Assembly (NCBI RefSeq): GCF_021018805.1
Contig: NC_086248.1
Coordinates: 93,331,239-93,395,238, forward strand
DNA length: 64,000 nucleotides
Direction of reading: 5' to 3'
Source: Prinia subflava
Taxonomy: Eukaryota > Chordata > Aves > Passeriformes > Cisticolidae
Under the pieces are notes generated by a model. It made no database searches. It was not told the DNA's origin and was given only the letters and a program-made list of their open reading frames with translations. Positions 1 to 15,000 of this stretch are shown piece by piece (position 1 is the first letter of the stretch; the number at the start of each line of letters is the position of its first letter). A program made the translations under genes and the position numbers.

Positions 1-52
1 TTGTGCCAATACATTTCTGGGGGACATCTAATGAAGATTTCCTGTTTTTCAG

Positions 53-98
53 TTTGCTGAGCGGAAGAATTTCAACACTAAAGGATGAAACTGGTGCT
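53..98 (+). CDS. KCTD3: KCTD3 exon: BTB domain segment
   Basis: 46 bp, acceptor CAG and donor GTGAGT. One base completes a split codon, then the exon reads [15 protein letters not shown], a middle part of the BTB/POZ fold. This is the first KCTD3 exon in the window. Positions 1-52 are the end of the preceding intron. Confidence 0.93.
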
Positions 99-3000
99 GT
101 GAGTAATGAACATTTTGTAACTTATTAATTTGATGTTATGCTTTTGGTTAGGTTCTCTCCTAAAGCATTTTCACTCTGGGTGCTAATGGAATTACAGTGC
201 CTGAGTCAGGCTAAACTTTCATGAAAATTAGTGACATCTCTGGCTTTCTTGGTTCTCATCTTGGTTTCAAGCTAAGTGAAACTGAACAACATACTTATTT
301 CTATGCTAATTCTGCATAGTGCAGGTAATGCAGAAACAGCAACTCTATTTTTCTTAAACAGAGCAAATGCTAATTGCTGTGTTGCAGGGAGGTGTAACTT
401 TCATTAGATAGGCATTGCATGTGTAGGTGAGTAATCCAACATGGAAATGTAGCACCTTTTTTTGGCAAAAACATCACAAAATGGCCATTTCAGTGTGTAG
501 GTATGATATTTTTAAATGGGAAACTATAGTTACAGTAATGTTGTTGAGCACACATAGTACTTTGCTGAAAGTGTAGAGGTAGTTTTGATGATAATTGAAT
601 TTTAAAAAGTCAAAACATCTCTTGAAATCTTATTACAGTTCCTGCATATTGAACACATGCTAGAAAGTGAAAGCATCCATTGTCTTTTGTGGAGACTAGA
701 ACCTAAAGAATAGATTTTTAAGGGCCATCTATTTGAAACATTGTTTGTATATATGTCATTTAGGAATGTTAAATTAGTGGACAATAGAATAATGAGAACA
801 AAGAGGAGGCTCAAAAACTTTGGGTTTTGTTGGTTTTTTTTTTTTTTTTTTGAAGTCTGCTGACTTCATCTTCTCCTCTTTCCCACATTCAGCATAAATT
901 AGCACTTTAGTTGATGGTTGCTCCGTAATAGTACTCAAATACAGAAATTTTTCTTTGCAGATATTTATTGACCGAGATCCAGCAGCATTTGCACCCATTT
1001 TAAATTTTCTTCGCACAAAGGAGTTAGATTTGCGGTAAGAAGTTCATTTCAATCAGAAGCATTAGAAAACTTGTTCAAGTGAAAAATATTTCATCTTGTT
1101 CATGTACTTGGGTGCCTGGTGTGTGGCTCAGCTCCCTCACAGATGTTGGACCATGTCTAGAGTATATGTGTGTCATGGTGGAGGCAGAAGTGGTGACATT
1201 CTGTTCTGTTAGTAGATTCTTGTAACATAGACCACTTCTTGCAGTGTATTTCTTTATTGTTTCTGTATCTTTATTTTAATGAAAATTGAGTCAAATTAAG
1301 ATCACTTTAAAAATCTCAAAAATCAACATACTGAATGCATTTTGTGGTAATTCTATAAACTGTTAGCTAGCTTGATATTTAGATTTGTAATATCCAGTTA
1401 TATGCAAGCATTTATATTCAAGTTGCTGACTCACTCTGTTCTTGTCGGTTTTTGGTTTTTTCCTATTTCTTTAGGGGAGTGAGTATTAATGTTCTCAGGC
1501 ATGAAGCTGAATTCTATGGAATCACTCCTTTAGGTAAGGTTTTTTTTCCTTAATGTGAGCTCATATATATTATTATAGTAATGGTCCACTGACAAATCCT
1601 AGGCAGTTGTGACCCTGAAGATTTGCAAAGTAAAAGTTTTAAAAATTGAAGGATATTTGAGATAATGTAATGTTTTCAGGGAAGTAAAAGCTGTGGTCAT
1701 ATCTGGGTTTCCTCCTTAGTGAGAAGATTGCTACTGTGTGAAGAACTGGAGCGCTCCTCTTGTGGCAGTGTCCTTTTTCATGGCTACCTACCTCCTCCAG
1801 GTATTCTTGTGCTCATGGTCTGATATTGCTTGCTGTCACTTGCTGCTTTGGTTTGTGGGGATGATTGGCTGAGGTGCTTACCCTGGCTGTCAAACTGTTC
1901 TGAGAAAGCCTTCCTATGGAAAGCTAAGGGCAAATGGTTGGACTGAACATTATTGTGTTTTAAACCTAAGACTTTCTTGTCTGTGCTGTAACAAGCAGCA
2001 TGTTTAAAGTACTGGGCTGGGGGTGTGGCATGTTAGTACTAAGCAGGTTGTGTTTGGTTGTAGACTAGAGCAGAGGTTCTTCAGCAGCCTTTCAGTGAAA
2101 TGTCATCAGGATGAGGTGCTTTCTTCTTCCTGGACAGAGAGTTACCTCTGGTGTCCTATTGCCTAGGTGACAAATCACCACTAATGAGCTTCCTTACCAA
2201 CATTTTTTAATTCTCTGTAGAGATGAACACAGTTCATGTATTAACCTGAAGTCTAAAGGATATCTTGCTAATTATTGACAAATTTTCTGAAGATAATTCC
2301 TTAAATGGTGAATGTCAACATAGAGAGCAAAAGCTCTGTTTCAGAGTTACAGTATTGTCTGTTTCTTGTAACAGATAAATGAAATTTTCATCAAAATGCA
2401 CAAGTGTTAATCCTGTATTTTTAAAATGAACTAAGATCTGTTATATTGCTAAAGTTTAAGGAGGGACCCAAACCATTTTTTTCTTTTTAATAGGCATTCC
2501 CAGCCGTAAGATAAATAATACTCCTGGGCCACTGACTGACATCAGAGCGGGTCAGAATGAGAGTGAGCTGCATGGAGGTGGTGTCCAGCCTACTCTTGCT
2601 GGTACGGGGGAAGGTACAGTCAGACTAGGTGAGGAGTGTCAGCTTTGAAACCAAAGCAAATTGCAAAGATGCTTGTCTCTGGGAAATAAGAGCTGTGTGG
2701 CTGTATCTGGTTTAAATTTGCTATTCTGTGTTTGCCTGGTTAAAATTGCTGAAGACTTAGTTAAACACTACTCCCTACACAGTATTGAAGGGTCACTGCT
2801 GCACAATCCAGGTGAGTCTTGAGAGAAAGGCAAATCAAAGTTCTTCATGCAGCCTTAGCATGATCCCTTAGACAAATGCCTTATAATGTACCAAAACCAT
2901 AATAAAAACCAAAGAGGCCTCTGTCTCTTTGGTCTTTGTTCAGGGGCTAATTCCTGCTCTTCCACCTCTTTCTTGCTCTTGGTGCCTCACTTGCCCTGCA

Positions 3001-6000
3001 AGAGTCAAGTTTTTAGAGTAAAAGTAGTCTTCACAGGAAAATTGTAAGGGAGATAGATCTGAATTCTGTCATTTTCCAGCTTTTGACTTTGCAAGCAAAA
3101 TGATGCTGTTGGAAGTGTCATATTTCTGTCATAATAAATCGTAGCAGTGTTAGTGTAAAGGTGAACCTATGTAATATGAAATGATATGAATTGCTGATTC
3201 TCAGTGAGCTGCTAGAGGTTTGGTAGCAGACAGTCCTGGGTAAAAGGAGGTAAAAGGTGCGTTTTTCAAGCATTAGTTCTCTAGCATACCAAGGCTGTGA
3301 GGAGCAATACTGCGGACTTGAATCTTGCTAAAAATGTTTCTTGAGAAACTTAATTATCAAAGTTTCTGTTGCACACTCTAGCAGAGAGCTCTATCCTGTT
3401 AGAGATGCTGCTCATCTAGTACTTGTCACTGACTTCAGCTTTGTTGTTTTTAGGATTTCCTGTGGACCCACGGAAAGTCTTAATAGTGGCTGGCCACCAC
3501 AATTGGATAGTGGCTGCCTATGCCCATTTTGCTGTTTGCTACAGGTAGGAATAGAGTTGCTTGTCAGTTTTTACAGGAAGGTAAAAGAAAAATATTGTTA
3601 TTGCCTAAGAGCAAAGCAAAGTATTTACTCTGAAATAGCAGTAGGTTAATACATTCAGTCTCATCCTGTGAATATGAGTTGCTGCTTTCTTTTGGTGAAA
3701 ATAAACTGCTTGATAGGAACTTAGATTTTACTTTGATGTCAGTTCTTGATACTGTTGAAGAAGTTGCAACTTGACTCCAATATAACTGTTTCAAAAGCCT
3801 GTTTTAAAGCAGACTTTTGAATGGAATATTAATTTTAAAGGTTTTCCTGCTGTGGGTTTGAAAACAGCCTGAAGTTACAGTGTCAAGGAAGCTGAAACAG
3901 TTAATGAATTTTTGCTACATAATTTTGCTACCTTGTCTTCAGGTTCTTTTGCTGAGCAGAGCTGTTAAACACTGGCAACTTCACTTGGATGGCTGGAAAA
4001 TGTCTTGAAAACAAACTGGCAGTTTTTTAAGATCAAGTGAAGATAAGCAATACCTCCACATTACAGAAGCTGTCTTTAGTTCAAATCTCATAGTCTGGAT
4101 TTAATTGGTGGCTGTCTTTTGGTTGGAAAATAATGTTTTAACAAGAGCTGTTGCCCAGACCAGTCTGACATGACTGTCATGCTGTGGTTCAGAAGCAGAG
4201 GGGAGAAGAATGTAATGTGAACAGCTTCCTTCTGCTTACTGCCAAGCTAAAGCCATACTTTGCTGCCTTATTCACTCTCTAGAATACTCAGTGGCTTAAA
4301 CTTTGTAACTTAAATCACATCTAACTTGCATTCACCACCACAATGTTTTTAGCTTTAATTTGTATTAAATGTGGATCCCCTTGCTCTGCTTAATGTTTTT
4401 GTTTTCAATTATGCTTCATATGGTCTCACAGAGAAAGAGGCAGTGATTTGCAACTGGTTTTGTGCTAATTGTCCCCTTCTTAGGATTTTATCTCGGACTG
4501 TTTTCCTTAATTGCTAGCTCACTTTAAGTGAAAGATTCTGCCTCTTTTCTGCTTGGTAAACTACTTAACTAGACTTGTTGCCCTTGAAGTTGTGTCATTA
4601 GTGATGCTTTTGATGAGCCATGTCAAACTTGAATCACTGGTGAGAGAGGGTGCAGGTCAACATGCCAGGTTGAAGTGCTGCTTTTCTTCACAGAGACTCA
4701 AGGTAGCAGTCTTGTATTCTTTTTTTCTTCTGAAACTTGAAGGAGTTCTAGGAATACAATGGTGGAATTTTCCCTCCTGCATTCTTCTAGAGCAAAGTAC
4801 AGTGCATCGTAAAGATAATTTTTTAAAAAAATTTTGAAGTATGACAAAAGTTTTTAAAATTTGATCGTAAAGTTTGTGAGAATGTCTTGGTTGCATTCAA
4901 AGTCTTGCTACTGCAATTGTGCTTTTGAATCTCTTCACTACAACTTGTGCATGTTACATGGGTGGAGCACAGTGCTCTGGGGTGCTTCAGCTCCAGGCAG
5001 GATGCAACACTGAAGTGAAATAGTGGCAACAATGCTAAAAAGTACACATATCTTTCTGCATTTAATTTTAACATTTCTATATCTTGACTGCAGAGATCTG
5101 GTCTGCTTTAGCTCCATTGCAAAGTATCTAAATTATTGGCTGAATTTAAGTATGATAAATTATGCTGACACCATGTAAGTCTTAAAAATGCACAGGGAAA
5201 TTATTCTCTAAAAATAAAGCTTACAGTCAACTCAGTATTACCTACTCACAGTATACCATAAACAGAAAATGGAGGGCAGACCTTTATGCTGAAGCATGAT
5301 TGGATTTTTTGCATGATATATAATGAGATTTATAGAGTTTTCTTTTAAAGTCTTATGCTGAACCTCATTATGTAGAGTTTGTTAGCTCAAGCTTTTGGCT
5401 TCATCTTTTAACTTTTATGTCAGATGTGCTTATATTAAGAAAAAGCCCAGCACAGGATTCAGTAGCTGCAAGGCACTGAAATAATATACAATATCAGACT
5501 TCAAAATGGGAAAAAATGCAGCTATTGTAGAGTGTAGTTCTTAACTAGAATTTGAAGTTGGTGCCTTAGACTGTAAGACTGATTCATCCACACTGGTTCA
5601 GGATTAGGCTGGGCTGTCTGTTCTGAGTCTCTGACATCTGCTCGCTGCTCTCCCCTTTGCCCTTCCAGGATCAAAGAGTCGTCTGGGTGGCAGCAGGTGT
5701 TCACCAGCCCTTACCTGGACTGGACCATCGAGCGGGTGGCACTCAATGCCAAGGTGGTGGGAGGACCTCACGGCGACAAGGACAAGATGGTTGCAGTTGC
5801 CTCGGAGAGCAGCATTATCCTGTGGAGCATTCAAGATGGTGGGAGTGGCAGTGAAATTGGTAACTGTCATTACCTGGTTTGTTTTGTTTTTTCTTGTGTG
5901 TGTGTGTTTAACTAGAAGGAAGGTAGAGACCTTGTTCTGAGGTGTGTGTGATTTCTGGTGTTCAGTATTCACTTTCACAGATTGACGAAACAAGCTATAG

Positions 6001-9000
6001 TACAGCAACCTGTCAGAGTGTTTTAACTTCCTGTAGTTCTGCACAAGGAATCCTGTCTCAAAATCAAAGAGATGGAGAATAAAAGGGTTTACTGAAGAGA
6101 CAGTAACCAATACCTACTGTTCAGTTTGAGGTTTTGTGTAAAAATTCAAATTAAGAGTTAAAGTTTTCCCTAGACTTGCATTTGAATCTAGGCTGTAACA
6201 CAAAAGAACTAACCTTTGCAGATGGAAACCTACAGATACAAAGTGATTCTACTCTTTCCTTTCCTTTGTGTTATTAAAGCTGCACTTTTACATAGAAATG
6301 ACGAAAATACTTCAGTCCCCTGTCAAATGTGGTTCATAAATAGAGTCTGGAAGAGGAAAATTTCTTGGGTTTATAACTTGGGTGTCTGGGTAATTCTACG
6401 GTATTTTCTGTGTCAGGGTAATGTCACACTATTCTTTTAAGCATGCAGGAATTACTGCTTCTACACCTTGGCACTGAAGGACATACAATAAGCTTTAGAA
6501 ACAGCAAGAAGACATTTGCAGAAGTAAATATTCCCTGGTACTGATCTGATGGCTTGTCTGAGTCATTGCTGTTCAAATATAGGGCAAATTTGGGAGGCAC
6601 TGAAGGGAACAGGATTTGGAACTTCCTCTAGCCTAATCCCTGGTGTTTGAATAACCACTGCTTTGCCAGTAATGTCTGTTTCCTCTGGCAGTGGTTACTG
6701 CTAACAAAGTATGACAGCGGTGTGGTTATGTGAGCACTTTTCTCTGGAACTTAATGCTGAGCTAATTTGTTATTAGATGTATTTCCATAGCTGGAGTCTT
6801 GAGAATTATAGTAGCCATTAATTAAAGTCAAAATTACCAAATTCAAACTTTGACCCATGTGCCTTTAAAAGAAGAGCTTATTTGACAGATTCTAAGGCAA
6901 TTTCTAGCTATGTTATGGATGTTGCTTTTTTTTTCCTGCATGAATGTGTGGGAACACTTAAGTCATATTGTAAAGGCAAAGGTCTTGTATGAGCTGTGCA
7001 CTGCTCTTTTACTTGTGACTCATAGAGTTCTTATATGTAATCATGGTCAGCAAAATGGAAAAGCAGATTCCATTGCATTTTTTAAAAAATACAAAGGGTG
7101 TGTCTAACAGTTGAATATGAAATTATCTCCATTAAATGCAGTGAGTAATTATCGGATCTGAGAAGCCTTTTCTTCTCTTACCCTCCTGTAACAATCTTAA
7201 GGACAGGGAAGAGTTGGTGTGACAGCTGTACACCTGGAACAGGCATTGCTTTAAGCACTGTGCCATTACATTCCTCCTGCATTTTCTGTTTTCAATTAAC
7301 TGCTTGTGCTACCTTGGGGTTTGCAGTAAGATACAAGAAGCAGCATGTTGGATTTTTTTAAATCAAGTGCAAAGAGACACAAAAAGCTATAAGTAGACTT
7401 CCATTTCAAATAAAAACTGTAAAATATGCCAGTATCATAAGGTTCTGATAGCTTAGACTATGACTGAAAATGGACTGAAACAAGGACTTTTGCTAACCAG
7501 GCTGTACTGCATTCAAGTGACACTGTGAAACTGCAGGAGGAGAGGAGAAGCAGACAGAAAGTGCCTACAGGATGAAATGCCCAGTCAGACTGACATTGAC
7601 CAAAATGTACTGCTCTTCTTTTGGATAATAGGTCATGTTGATTGGTTTAAAAAAAATGCTTGTGTTTAATAGCTGTAACTTGAACGTAGCTGTTTTGTTT
7701 CCTTGTAGAGACAAATGCTGGCAGTGCTGCTTTGTGTTAGAGATACAGTACATTGCTGTCATCTTGTGAAAGAAACTACTTGTTCCAAACAGTTGCTGGA
7801 GCCTGGCGACACCATCCCCAGCAAATTGTGTGGGCTGGCATCTTTGTGATAGAGCTCTCCCTGAGCGCTTTCTTCCCTTTCAATATTACTTACATAAGAC
7901 ACTGCTGCTGGCTTGCTGCTGTAAGCAATATTTTACTGAGAGGGACCCTTAGGACAAGAGCCTGTCATTACATATAGTGTTGTCTCCCCCATGGACAAGT
8001 CTCAAGATTGTTGAGCCTAAGCAGGACTGACACTTCAAATTCCTCCAGACCATTCAAGCTGTCTTCCTTGATTTCCTTGAACCTCATCCTTCTCTGGAGT
8101 AATCAATTCTAGTTGTTTCTGTGGATTTTTTATTATTGTCTTTTTCATGTGCTCTGTACTGCTGAATCTTATCTGCATTGAATGACTGTACTTTGCCCTG
8201 GAAAACAGTTTAGCACTATAATTAAAACAACTTCCTGAGATTCCTTTTTGGGTGTTACAGAGGGCTGATTCTTGTGTGGGAATGATAGTCTGTTCATATG
8301 AATTTGTCCAAAACAGTGTTGAGGAATTTTCCAGCTATTTGGATACCTTTGTTTTGACAACATCTATCTGCTGCAGTTAAGGTTATTAGTGGGAAGTAAT
8401 ATAAATATATAGAGTGAGCAGGATGGAATAGGAAACTTGTGAGTGAAGCTTGACACTTTGGTGTTGTAATGTATGCCCAGTATTTTTGTACTTACCAGGC
8501 AGAAAAACATAGCCTAGAATTATTTACAAACCCAGTTAATTACAGGGCCAGTTTGCTAGACTTCATAGCTGGTAAACTTGGAAATGACCTCAGACCTTTT
8601 GAGTATGCTGTAGCTTTTAAATACATGGACAATAAGTAGTACAAAATGTAGTATGCTATCCAAGTTTGCAGGTCAGTTAAAGCTTTCCATGTTGGATCTA
8701 TGGTGAAACTTGGAAGCTCTAAAGAAAGGATCAATTTTGTGGAAGGCCTCAGATGTTAAGGCCAACTACAGCCACAGCCATTGATGCCTGCACTGTCAAG
8801 TGCTGCACTGTTTTGATTTTTATTAAGTGAAATGTAGTTGATGACACATTTCCTTTACTTGGAAGGCTAGTATTTGCTTTATCTTCCAAATGTGAATAGT
8901 ATACTATGTGATGATTGGTGAAACTGCTTCCCTATACAGCTTCAGGTTTTAATAGCCTGTTAGCCTGTACTCTCTGCTTATGGACTGCAACCAAAGAAAA

Positions 9001-12000
9001 GGAGGATGGAAAGAAAGAAGTAGGCTTTTGCAGGCTGCTTATTTTTCTAAGTTCAAGTATTTCTGCTAAAAGAGAAGTTAGAGTGTATTCAAATAGGGTC
9101 ACATTTGAGTTCTTCAGTCATTTCCCAAGAATAAGGCTGAAGCCTTGTAGCTTCATATTTCTGAAGTTCCTGAAATCCATTTCCAAAATATTTTTGCTTG
9201 ACTGGACTTAAAAAATATTACATCAACAAATTATAATATTTTAACAGGTAATTGCAAACTAGTATGGCACAAATTTGCAAAACCCATGAAATTACTGCTT
9301 CCTAAGTGGTGCTTCATAGTCACAGCTTAAAAAAAAAAACATCCACAAAACAACAACAAAACTCCTGCTTTGCTGTAATATAACTTCTGAATTTATTTTA
9401 CAGTCATTTGAGGACTTGATAGCTGTAGAAAAATGTTTGTATGTTTCATAAGGGCTCTTCTACCTTCTCTTGCCTCCTTTCTCCTTTGCAAATAATGATG
9501 GTATTAGCAGAGATGAAGTCATACTGGCATTTAATGGAAAACCCAGTTTGCTGCATTCATGGTGCCTCACCTAGCACACTGCAAACCCAGTTTATAAAAG
9601 TGATGTGATAATGGAGAGATTCCATTGTTACTGTGTTTTTGTCTTTATTTTAGATCAGCTTCACAGCCTCTTTATTTTTTGCAGGAGTGTTCAGTCTTGG
9701 AGTGCCTGTAGATGCTCTCTTCTTCATTGGCAACCAGTTGGTGGCTACAAGCCACACAGGGAAAGTCGGAGTATGGAATGCTGTGACTCAGCATTGGCAG
9801 GTCTGTTCAATTTTCCACAACACTTTTTACAAGCTGGTATGTCTTTCTAGTAAAAAGAGAATAAAATAATCTAAAAGCTCATTGTAGGGTTTTCAGCCCT
9901 AGCTTGTGTTATGGAATTTATCACCTGGGTATTGTGCCTGGGAGCAGAATGCTGACTTTTTTGGTGCTACTAAGAGGCATGCTTTTTAGGCTTTCAAATG
10001 AAAGTGTGATTTGGGGTAATAAATGTCAAGTACCAATACATCTAAACTCCTTTATGGATTCCTAACTTTGTAAAAAATTCACTAGCATAATAGGAAATAA
10101 AATTGTGGGGAATGTGTGACAGCAGTTTCTGGACCATCTGAAAGAAAACAAGAAAGCAGTGTGTTATCTCAGGATCTCCAAAGCTGCTTTACTTATCTTC
10201 TTCAACAGAAATGCACATGACTGTACTTTAACAATGTCTGTCTTGTGTAATGGATGCTTCTGGCTGCACTGATTTGATTCCTGTTGTCAGAATGCACATT
10301 AAATAGAGAGATCCATGGAGTCAGTATGAGTCTGAGAAACAGTCAAGCATTCAAATAACTGGATGTACACCTTTACACAATCCAGCTGGATGTATACCTT
10401 TATAGCACAAAACCTGGATGCACTAAAAATCCCAAAAATGCTTTGCAAATCTCAAGAGACAAAACTGGCTCTGAGGTCTGCATTGTTTGCTAACTAAGTT
10501 CTGATTTGACTCTTAAGTGACAGTGCTGGTAACAAATAACACAGATAATAGGTGTGGGATAGCACTGCTTCTGCAGCACAAACAGACATGTTAGTATGGC
10601 CTTGAATTAAACAAAACATTATTTAAAGTTTTACTCCTGCCTTGCAAAACCTTCTGTTAAGGGACAACTTAATGCTATGTGGCAAGCTGGTGTTTAACAG
10701 TATTTTCTAAAGGAGCAAGTCATAAGAAATAAAACCTCATGTCCCATTCATCATCTTCCTGGGGAGCTGCAGAAATCTTTCACAACACGTGAATAATTTC
10801 TCAGTTTGACTACTCCTTTGGTGAAAGCTTTTCTTATTGAAGAGTAGGAAATCTTTTAAGAGGCTTATGTGCCAGTGTGTATAAAAAACATTTTGGCTGT
10901 TTTTTTTCAAGAGGATGAGAATAGTTTCTTTTATAAGCAAACAAACAAAAAAACCCAAACAAACACAAAACTAATAAAACCTACCCCCATAAAACCAAAT
11001 CAACAAACAAAAAACCCAAAACAATACCATTTCAAGGTTCTTTCTGTATCTTGGGCTCTTTAGTTAGTAAAAAAACCAAAACAACCCACAAATGTCTTCC
11101 TGTAGATCTTAACATTCCTTTAGAAGACATTGTTTTTTTGAAGAACCCCATAAAGACGTAAAGTGGCAGGGTTGATCTTGAAATTCTTAATGAGAATATC
11201 TGATATTAACTGACCTCTCTCCATGAGTTGCCCACAATCCTGGACTTAGGATGCAATCATACTTGCTTCAGTGAGAGAGGTTTTGTAGAACAGTGTGCTG
11301 ATGCCCCATTTTAGAGCAACAACTTCATCTTCTTCCAGGCTAATATCTCTCTAAGTTCTACTTTCATTTGTGCAAATCTATTCTTCCTTATGTGGTGATC
11401 TCTAATGTATTACACTCTGGGGATGTAATTCTGATCTCTGCATCTTATTGGTTCTTGCATCTTCTTCCCTTCTTGGAGATTTGAGCAGACTACTGAGGTA
11501 GTTTCCCTAGTACTTATTCCTGTGGCAGTGTTTCAGTTGAATGCTAAAAGGATGAAAAGAAGGGTGTGGGTGCTAGATACATTAGTAATGAAATTCTTAG
11601 CAGAGGAGAGCTTAAAGGAAGCATAATATTAAGTGCTGTAGAGTAAGAGGTAATGTAAAGCAGTAGAGTGTGACAGAAAATCCTGCTGGGCAAAGTAAGG
11701 ATTCTCACTGGCCTTGCTTTACCCCGGTGACTGTTGTACAGGGCTGCTCTGTTTCCTAATGAAAGTTCACATCTTGGCAGATGGCAGCTGCTGAATCACC
11801 TCTGGTGTTCCTATCTGCTGCAGAAGGAAAGAAGATAATATTTACAGTATGTTTTAGGGGCTTACAGACATCCTTAAGTTAGGAGGGGTTACTGGTTTAG
11901 AGCCCAAGCTCTTTGGAAGGTGGGGAAGTTCCTTTGGTTGGTTTGTTTTGCTTTTATTCAACAGATTCATTGTAAGTATTTTACAAATGATTTTTCAAGC

Positions 12001-15000
12001 CTCTGTAGCAATTGGAAGGAAGCTGATGGTCAGAGAGAACTGAGAACATAGGCTGAAATGTCCATGAATTAGTATTCAAGGTCCATTAAGTGAACTGACT
12101 GAAACACAGAGTACAGGAAAAATACCATGACACTGTGCATGTTTGAATGTTCTGGATGAAATGACTTTTGGCTTTGTCCTCCTTAGGGCTGAAGCAAAAA
12201 AGAATTGTTTAAATAGGACACCTTACCCAGGATAAGCTAAACTTTTTCTTTACTTGATGTCTCTGTCCCACTTGGATGAATAAGCACTCCTTTTAATCCT
12301 AGAGGGCTAAGAAAGGGCATGTGTAATCCCTCATCTTGAGTTGTAGACCAGTAAGTAAAATATGACAGGGCTGTCTTCCAGTGTGACTGTGTGTTGGAAG
12401 TGAGTAATGGAATAAGAATTCTTACCCCTCATTATATATCTGCTAGAGGCAGAGAATTCCATAGTTTGGTAGAGGGATACAAAACTTGGGATGAAAGAAG
12501 GCATGGAGAGGTAACATCCTTGGTCCAGAAATCTCTTAAGGACTTGTCAGAAATGGAAGAAGGGAGAGGACAGAAAGGGGGAAATACACTCACTGGCTTA
12601 AAGGAAAGAAATCTAGCTTTGAAGACATGGTTTAGGTGCAACTCTTCAACCTTTGCTGCTTCACACAGAGAAGGATTTTCCAGAGCAGTTGTGCTGATTT
12701 GTCTGCATGTGTCTGCTGAGCTCCAGGACCTCAGATCCAGTTTGGTAGAGGGATATGCAGTACTTCAGGAATGCCACTGTACGTGCAAGTGCGTGCACAA
12801 TGGCTTCAGTCCAGTACCAAACTCAAGTGATGTTCAATGAAATACACCAAAAATGTCTGAAAAATGAGGAAGTAGCAACCTAAATTCCTGATTTGATTAT
12901 TTTTCCTTTCTATTTGCACTAGGTTCAGGATGTTGTTCCTATCACAAGCTATGATACTGCTGGGTCTTTCCTGCTGCTGGGCTGTAACAATGGTTCTATC
13001 TACTATATAGGTAAGAAATGGGATCGGGGACAAATAAAAAGAAGGTGCTACTGCTTATTTGTTACACTCTTTAGCTGACTTAAGTTGCATCAGAACAACT
13101 CTGTCTAATGAGAGTAAATGTCTCCTCCCCACAGACATGCAGAAGTTCCCACTTCGAATGAAAGACAATGATCTTCTTGTGACAGAATTGTACCATGATC
13201 CTTCCAATGATGCTATAACAGCTCTGAGTGTCTACCTCACACCTAAAACAAGTCAGTATTCTACCCTTATCTCTTCACTGAGAGTTTGTTAGAAATGTGC
13301 TTTTCTGTTTTCTAAGTGGGCTTTTCTTATTGCTGCTTAGCAGGGTTAAAGCACACAAGGTAGCCCTTGACATAAACAAAGAATTTTTCTTCATTTACTC
13401 ATCTTCAAATGAATGATAAACACTGGGCATAGCTGTTTTCTCTTACACATGTAATCTGTATAAATAGGTACATATACTTACATATATTCATATATTAATG
13501 CTTGTGCCTAGTGTATCTTGGTTGATTTTAAGCCTTTTGCATCAGTGAAGCACTTAGATAATGAATTGTATTTGCTGAAATAGGTAGTGCTAAACAGGGT
13601 AAGAGGGAGACACAACCCTGCTGTTGTGTCTGACTTTATAACCAATATGCTAAGAAACATTTCCATATGCAGCTTGATGATGCTTTTGTAATTATGGTGC
13701 AGTTATCTTTTATATTAAAAAGAAAAACAATAGCAACAACAAAAACCCAAAGCAAAGTAAAACTTTAAAAAGCCCAGACTGGGAGAAAGTGGTTACTCAC
13801 ATAATAATATCAATACCACAATGGCTTTTTCAACTGTAGTTCTTTCTGTTTTGCTTTGCTTTCCCATTTGCCTCCAACTAAGGCACAAAAATAAATGTTA
13901 TGTGGCACATATAGACCATATCACTGTGAGGAGTGCCAGAATATCTGATCATGTGACTTTATCCATTTTGTCTCTTACTTTCAGGAGGGAGGAGAGAATG
14001 GGGAAGAAGGCTTTTGTTAAGACAGTGTTGAAGCACATAGTATGGATTGAACAAAGCTGGGGTCATTTTAGTGGCAAAATGCCCTCCCTGTTTATGGGAA
14101 AATAATGAGTAAACAGTGTTTAAAAACCCTAGATTTCTTACCGTGGAAGCTTGGAAATACTCTTTTCTACTGTCTCCTTCCCTGGCCCCCAGTAAGCCAA
14201 GCTTTTGTTCCTGGGGGAACAATTGTGTTCTTGCTTGTTTCAGGTGTAAGTGGCAATTGGATTGAGATTGCATATGGCACCAGCTCTGGAGCAGTGCGGG
14301 TGATTGTACAGCACCCTGAGACGGTCGGGTCTGGCCCTCAGCTCTTTCAGACCTTCACGGTTCATCGCAGCCCTGTCACAAAGATCATGCTCTCAGAGAA
14401 GCACCTCGTGTCAGGTAATGTGTGCACAGATGTGTGGTGGGGGTGCTCCCCTCCTCCTGAGCAATGCAGCATTTGTATGCTGTGCTCTATAACTTGCATC
14501 GTTCCCACATGGAATAAAAATGATTTGGACAGATTTAGGGGCAGAGGACGGGCTGGATTTGCTTGGATCCTCTTTCTTAAAGTAAGCGTTCTTCAAAGCC
14601 TTTAGGAGTTGAAAGACCCAAGTTTTATTTGACGAGATACTAGAACAACTCACTCTTTCATTTGTGTCTTATTCCAAGGTTGCCATTTGTGGAAATAAAA
14701 GGATTTGTAAGCAAATGTATCTATGTCAAGTTTTATTGTTGTGCCCAGGTCCTTCAGGACTAGTCTTCTTTTAACAGCCTTTCAGGAGCTTTCTGGGCTA
14801 CAGTATAATGTGTACCATTTCCTCCTGGACCCTAGAAAAAGCCTTTCTATGACTTCAAAGGACTGTCTCTGTTTCTTTTCTCAGCAGTCTCCCAGTGTTT
14901 GTTGTGCTATTCTGCTTGTCCTGGTCTTATGTTTAGGAACGTGTCTTACTTGCAGAGAAGATGCAGTCACTCCTTCCTCTGTAAAAATCTATTTCGTGCA

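Noticed and set aside
5604..6110. A 168-codon minus-strand open frame over a KCTD3 exon
   Set aside because: It is antisense to the conserved exon at 5669-5859, with no recognised domain.
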